Shown: one piece after another, positions 62,180 to 64,000 of the stretch
How positions within the stretch are numbered: the first letter of the stretch is position 1
How the letters are laid out: each line of letters starts with the position of its first letter
NCBI RefSeq assembly: GCF_900110535.1
Contig: NZ_FOJA01000001.1
Coordinates: 868,001-932,000, forward strand
DNA length: 64,000 bases
Direction of reading: 5' to 3'
Source: Halobacterium jilantaiense
Lineage (GTDB): Archaea > Halobacteriota > Halobacteria > Halobacteriales > Halobacteriaceae
Position numbers and translations under genes: made by a program
Notes under the pieces: generated by a model
Databases searched by the model: none
The model's input: the letters and a program-made list of their open reading frames with translations, nothing else
What the model was told of the DNA's origin: nothing

Positions 62180-63331
62180 ATGCTCTCCGGAGTGAACGTC
62201 GCCCTCGGCGTGACGGGCAGCATCGCGGCGGTGAAGGTCGTGGAGCTCGCCCACGAGCTGCGCCGCCGCGGCGCGAGCGTACGAGCCGTTGTGACCGAGA
62301 GCGCGCAGGGAATCGTCCACCCGTGGGCGGTCGAGTTCGCGACCGACGCGCCGGTCGTCACGGAAATCACGGGGAGCGTCGAGCACGTCAAACTCTGCGG
62401 CCGCGACGGCTGGGCGGACGTCTTCCTGATTGCGCCGGCGACTGCGAACACCGTCGGGAAAATCGCGGCCGCCGTCGACGACTCACCGGTGACGACGACC
62501 GCCACCACCGCGCTCGGGGCGGGCGTCCCGGTCGTCGTCGCGCCGGCGATGCACGAGCCGATGTACGACCACCCGGGCGTCCTCGACGCCATCGACCGCG
62601 TGGCGTCGTGGGGCGTGGACTTCGTCGACCCGCGCGTCGAAGAAGGAAAGGCGAAAATCGCCAGTGAGGAGGCGATAGTCCTCGCAGCCGCGCGTGCCGC
62701 CGGTGACCGCCCGCTGGACGGCGAGCACGTCGTCGTGACCTCGGGCGCGACGAGCGAACCCATCGACCCGGTGCGCGTGCTGACGAACCGGTCCTCGGGG
62801 AAAACCGGTCGCGCCGTCGCCGCCGCCTGCTACGTCCGGGGTGCCGACGTGACGCTCGTCCACGGCGACGGCGACGTTCCGTACGCCGACGTGTGCGACG
62901 TCGAGACGGCCGCGGAGATGACGGCGGCGACACTCGACGCCTGCGAGGACGCCGACGCCCTCGTCTCCGCGGCCGCCATCAGCGACTACACCGTCGAGCC
63001 GAGCGAGGAGAAGATTCGCTCCGGGCGGGAACTCACGCTCGACCTCCAGCCGACGCGGAAGCTTCTGGACGCCGTTCGCGACGAATACCCCACTCTCCCG
63101 ATAGTCGGCTTCAAGGCGGAGACGTCGGGCGAGGACGACGCGATGGTCGAGGCAGCCCGCGGCATCCTCGACCGAAGCGCGCTCTCGTTCGTCGTCGCGA
63201 ACGACGCCAGCGTGATGGGCGGCGACGAGACGCGCGCGCTGTTCGTCACGGCCGACGACGCCAGCGAGTTCGTGGGCGACAAACAGGGGCTCGGGCGGCG
63301 AGTCGCCGGCGAACTCGCCGACCGCCTCTGA
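62180..63331 (+). CDS. coaBC: Bifunctional phosphopantothenoylcysteine synthetase/decarboxylase
   Basis: 383 aa, normal length. The CoaC half (1-180) has VALGVTGSIAAVKVVELAH, APATANTVGKIAAAVDD and APAMHEPMYDHP, where the archaeal PAMH replaces the bacterial PAMN. The CoaB half has VVTSGATSEPIDPVRVLTN and SSGKTGRAVAAACYVRG. It makes 4'-phosphopantetheine for coenzyme A from phosphopantothenate and cysteine. Confidence 0.93.
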   Translation: MLSGVNVALGVTGSIAAVKVVELAHELRRRGASVRAVVTESAQGIVHPWAVEFATDAPVVTEITGSVEHVKLCGRDGWADVFLIAPATANTVGKIAAAVDDSPVTTTATTALGAGVPVVVAPAMHEPMYDHPGVLDAIDRVASWGVDFVDPRVEEGKAKIASEEAIVLAAARAAGDRPLDGEHVVVTSGATSEPIDPVRVLTNRSSGKTGRAVAAACYVRGADVTLVHGDGDVPYADVCDVETAAEMTAATLDACEDADALVSAAAISDYTVEPSEEKIRSGRELTLDLQPTRKLLDAVRDEYPTLPIVGFKAETSGEDDAMVEAARGILDRSALSFVVANDASVMGGDETRALFVTADDASEFVGDKQGLGRRVAGELADRL

Positions 63332-63396
63332 GGACGGGGCGCTGCCACCGGACCGCGCGCGTCGTCCGGTACGGTTCACGCGGCTCCCACAGTGTG

Positions 63397-63492
63397 TCAC
63401 CGCCACTCCTCGAACGTGATGCAGCCAGAGCAACCCTCACGGGGCGAAACCGGCCGACAGCCGGGGAAACCGAAGGTATCATCATCGGTCAC
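63397..63492 (-). CDS. Possible 31-aa Cys-rich small protein
   Basis: A GTG-started frame (VTDDDTFGFPGCRPVSP then CSGCITFEEWR) with three Cys, resembling haloarchaeal small zinc-finger proteins. Its wobble bias is weaker than that of neighbouring genes, so it may be chance. Confidence 0.25.
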   Translation of the reverse strand: MTDDDTFGFPGCRPVSPREGCSGCITFEEWR

Positions 63493-63571
63493 CGCCACCT
63501 GCCGAACACGACAATGACGACAGCTACGCGGCCGCCCGACGGGGTGCGGCCCGAACCACCGGAGGTGAGAG

Positions 63572-64000
63572 ATGTCGGGGGCTGACCTGCTCGTCCCGGT
63601 CGAGGACTCCGTGTCGCTCAGGCAGACGGTCGCGCACGTCGCCGAGCGCGCCCGGGACGCCGGCGTCCCGGTGACGCTACACTTCGTCTGCCCGATCTCC
63701 GAGCGTCCGGTCGGCGGCGGGGACAGCGAGGTCGCGGGCGACGCCGAAGCGTTGCTCGACCGCATCGAAGTGTGGGCCGAGGAGGACCTCGGGGAGCACA
63801 GCGAGGACGTCTCCGTGGTGACTAGCGTCGTCGGGGCCGACGTGTACCTGTTCAATCCCGGCGACTACGCAGACGTGCTGGTCGCGTACGCGCGGCGGAA
63901 CGGCGTCGATACCGTCGTCCTCGACCCAGAGTTCAATCCGCTCGGCATGGCACCGCTACTGCCGCCGCTGGAGCGCGAGCTGGAGGCGGCGGGTCTGAAC
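63572..64000 (+). CDS. mnhE: Na+/H+ antiporter subunit E with N-terminal Usp-like domain, 3' end cut
   Basis: 143 codons to the window edge. MSGADLLVPVEDSVSLRQTV and VTLHFVCPISERP give a universal-stress-protein-like fold, and VDTVVLDPEFNPLGMAPLLP matches the segment before the membrane part of haloarchaeal MnhE/MrpE proteins. The membrane domain and the rest of a Mrp/Mnh operon must lie beyond 64000. Assignment is from memory of the haloarchaeal family layout. Confidence 0.65.
   Translation, partial: MSGADLLVPVEDSVSLRQTVAHVAERARDAGVPVTLHFVCPISERPVGGGDSEVAGDAEALLDRIEVWAEEDLGEHSEDVSVVTSVVGADVYLFNPGDYADVLVAYARRNGVDTVVLDPEFNPLGMAPLLPPLERELEAAGLN

Noticed and set aside
1-64000. CRISPR array or insertion sequence
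   Set aside because: Read-through of intergenic regions showed no regularly spaced direct repeats, no transposase motif and no terminal inverted repeats around any gene.

Overview
The window is chromosomal DNA from an extremely halophilic archaeon of the class Halobacteria, most likely Halobacterium or a close relative. The signs are high GC with strong G/C wobble bias, very acidic proteins, TATA boxes about 25-30 bases before many start codons (leaderless mRNAs), archaeal 7S/SRP RNA, RNase P protein 4, phosphomevalonate decarboxylase, an archaeal-lipid prenyltransferase, Tat-exported halocyanins and a halocyanin-linked cytochrome bc complex. The assignment rests on gene content and recognised motifs; no database search was run.

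Bases 1 to about 25.9 kb form an accessory, defence-type island ending beside a tRNA-Arg(UCG) gene whose 3' end points into it. In order it holds: a PD-(D/E)XK nuclease cut by the window edge; an A/T-rich zinc-ribbon/PH-like protein; a three-gene AddAB-like helicase-nuclease cassette with 4-base start/stop overlaps; a RHH/RelE-type toxin-antitoxin pair; a VWA protein followed by a HAD-HEAT-repeat protein; a divergent DUF4143-type ATPase; a GmrSD-type restriction enzyme; a coupled CARF-like/PIN-like pair with no CRISPR array nearby; a restriction-like nuclease with an N6-adenine methyltransferase; and a fusion of a PLD nuclease to a P-loop ATPase. No transposase, integrase or CRISPR array was recognised inside the window.

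Bases 26.3-49.3 kb are core chromosome: a copper-protein pair that appears to have lost canonical copper ligands, DGGGP synthase, two RecA/KaiC-like ATPase paralogues, cysteine synthase, SRP RNA, a response regulator, a universal stress protein, an RNase P protein 4/YhbY/MscS cluster, two GT4 glycosyltransferases, lipoproteins, a deletion scar joining the stumps of two convergent genes (near 43.52 kb), an ATP-grasp protein, a type II NADH dehydrogenase-like protein, mvaD and nth.

Bases 49.3-56.3 kb are the respiratory block. A Tat-exported, membrane-anchored halocyanin, a small membrane protein, Rieske protein, cytochrome b and subunit IV are packed almost without gaps and surrounded by small membrane proteins. 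They would form a quinol:halocyanin oxidoreductase. The remainder carries an NAD-kinase-like protein, two metallopeptidases (M28, M42), a second halocyanin, a SRPBCC protein, a short FAD protein, coaBC and the start of a Na+/H+ antiporter subunit E gene that runs off the end.
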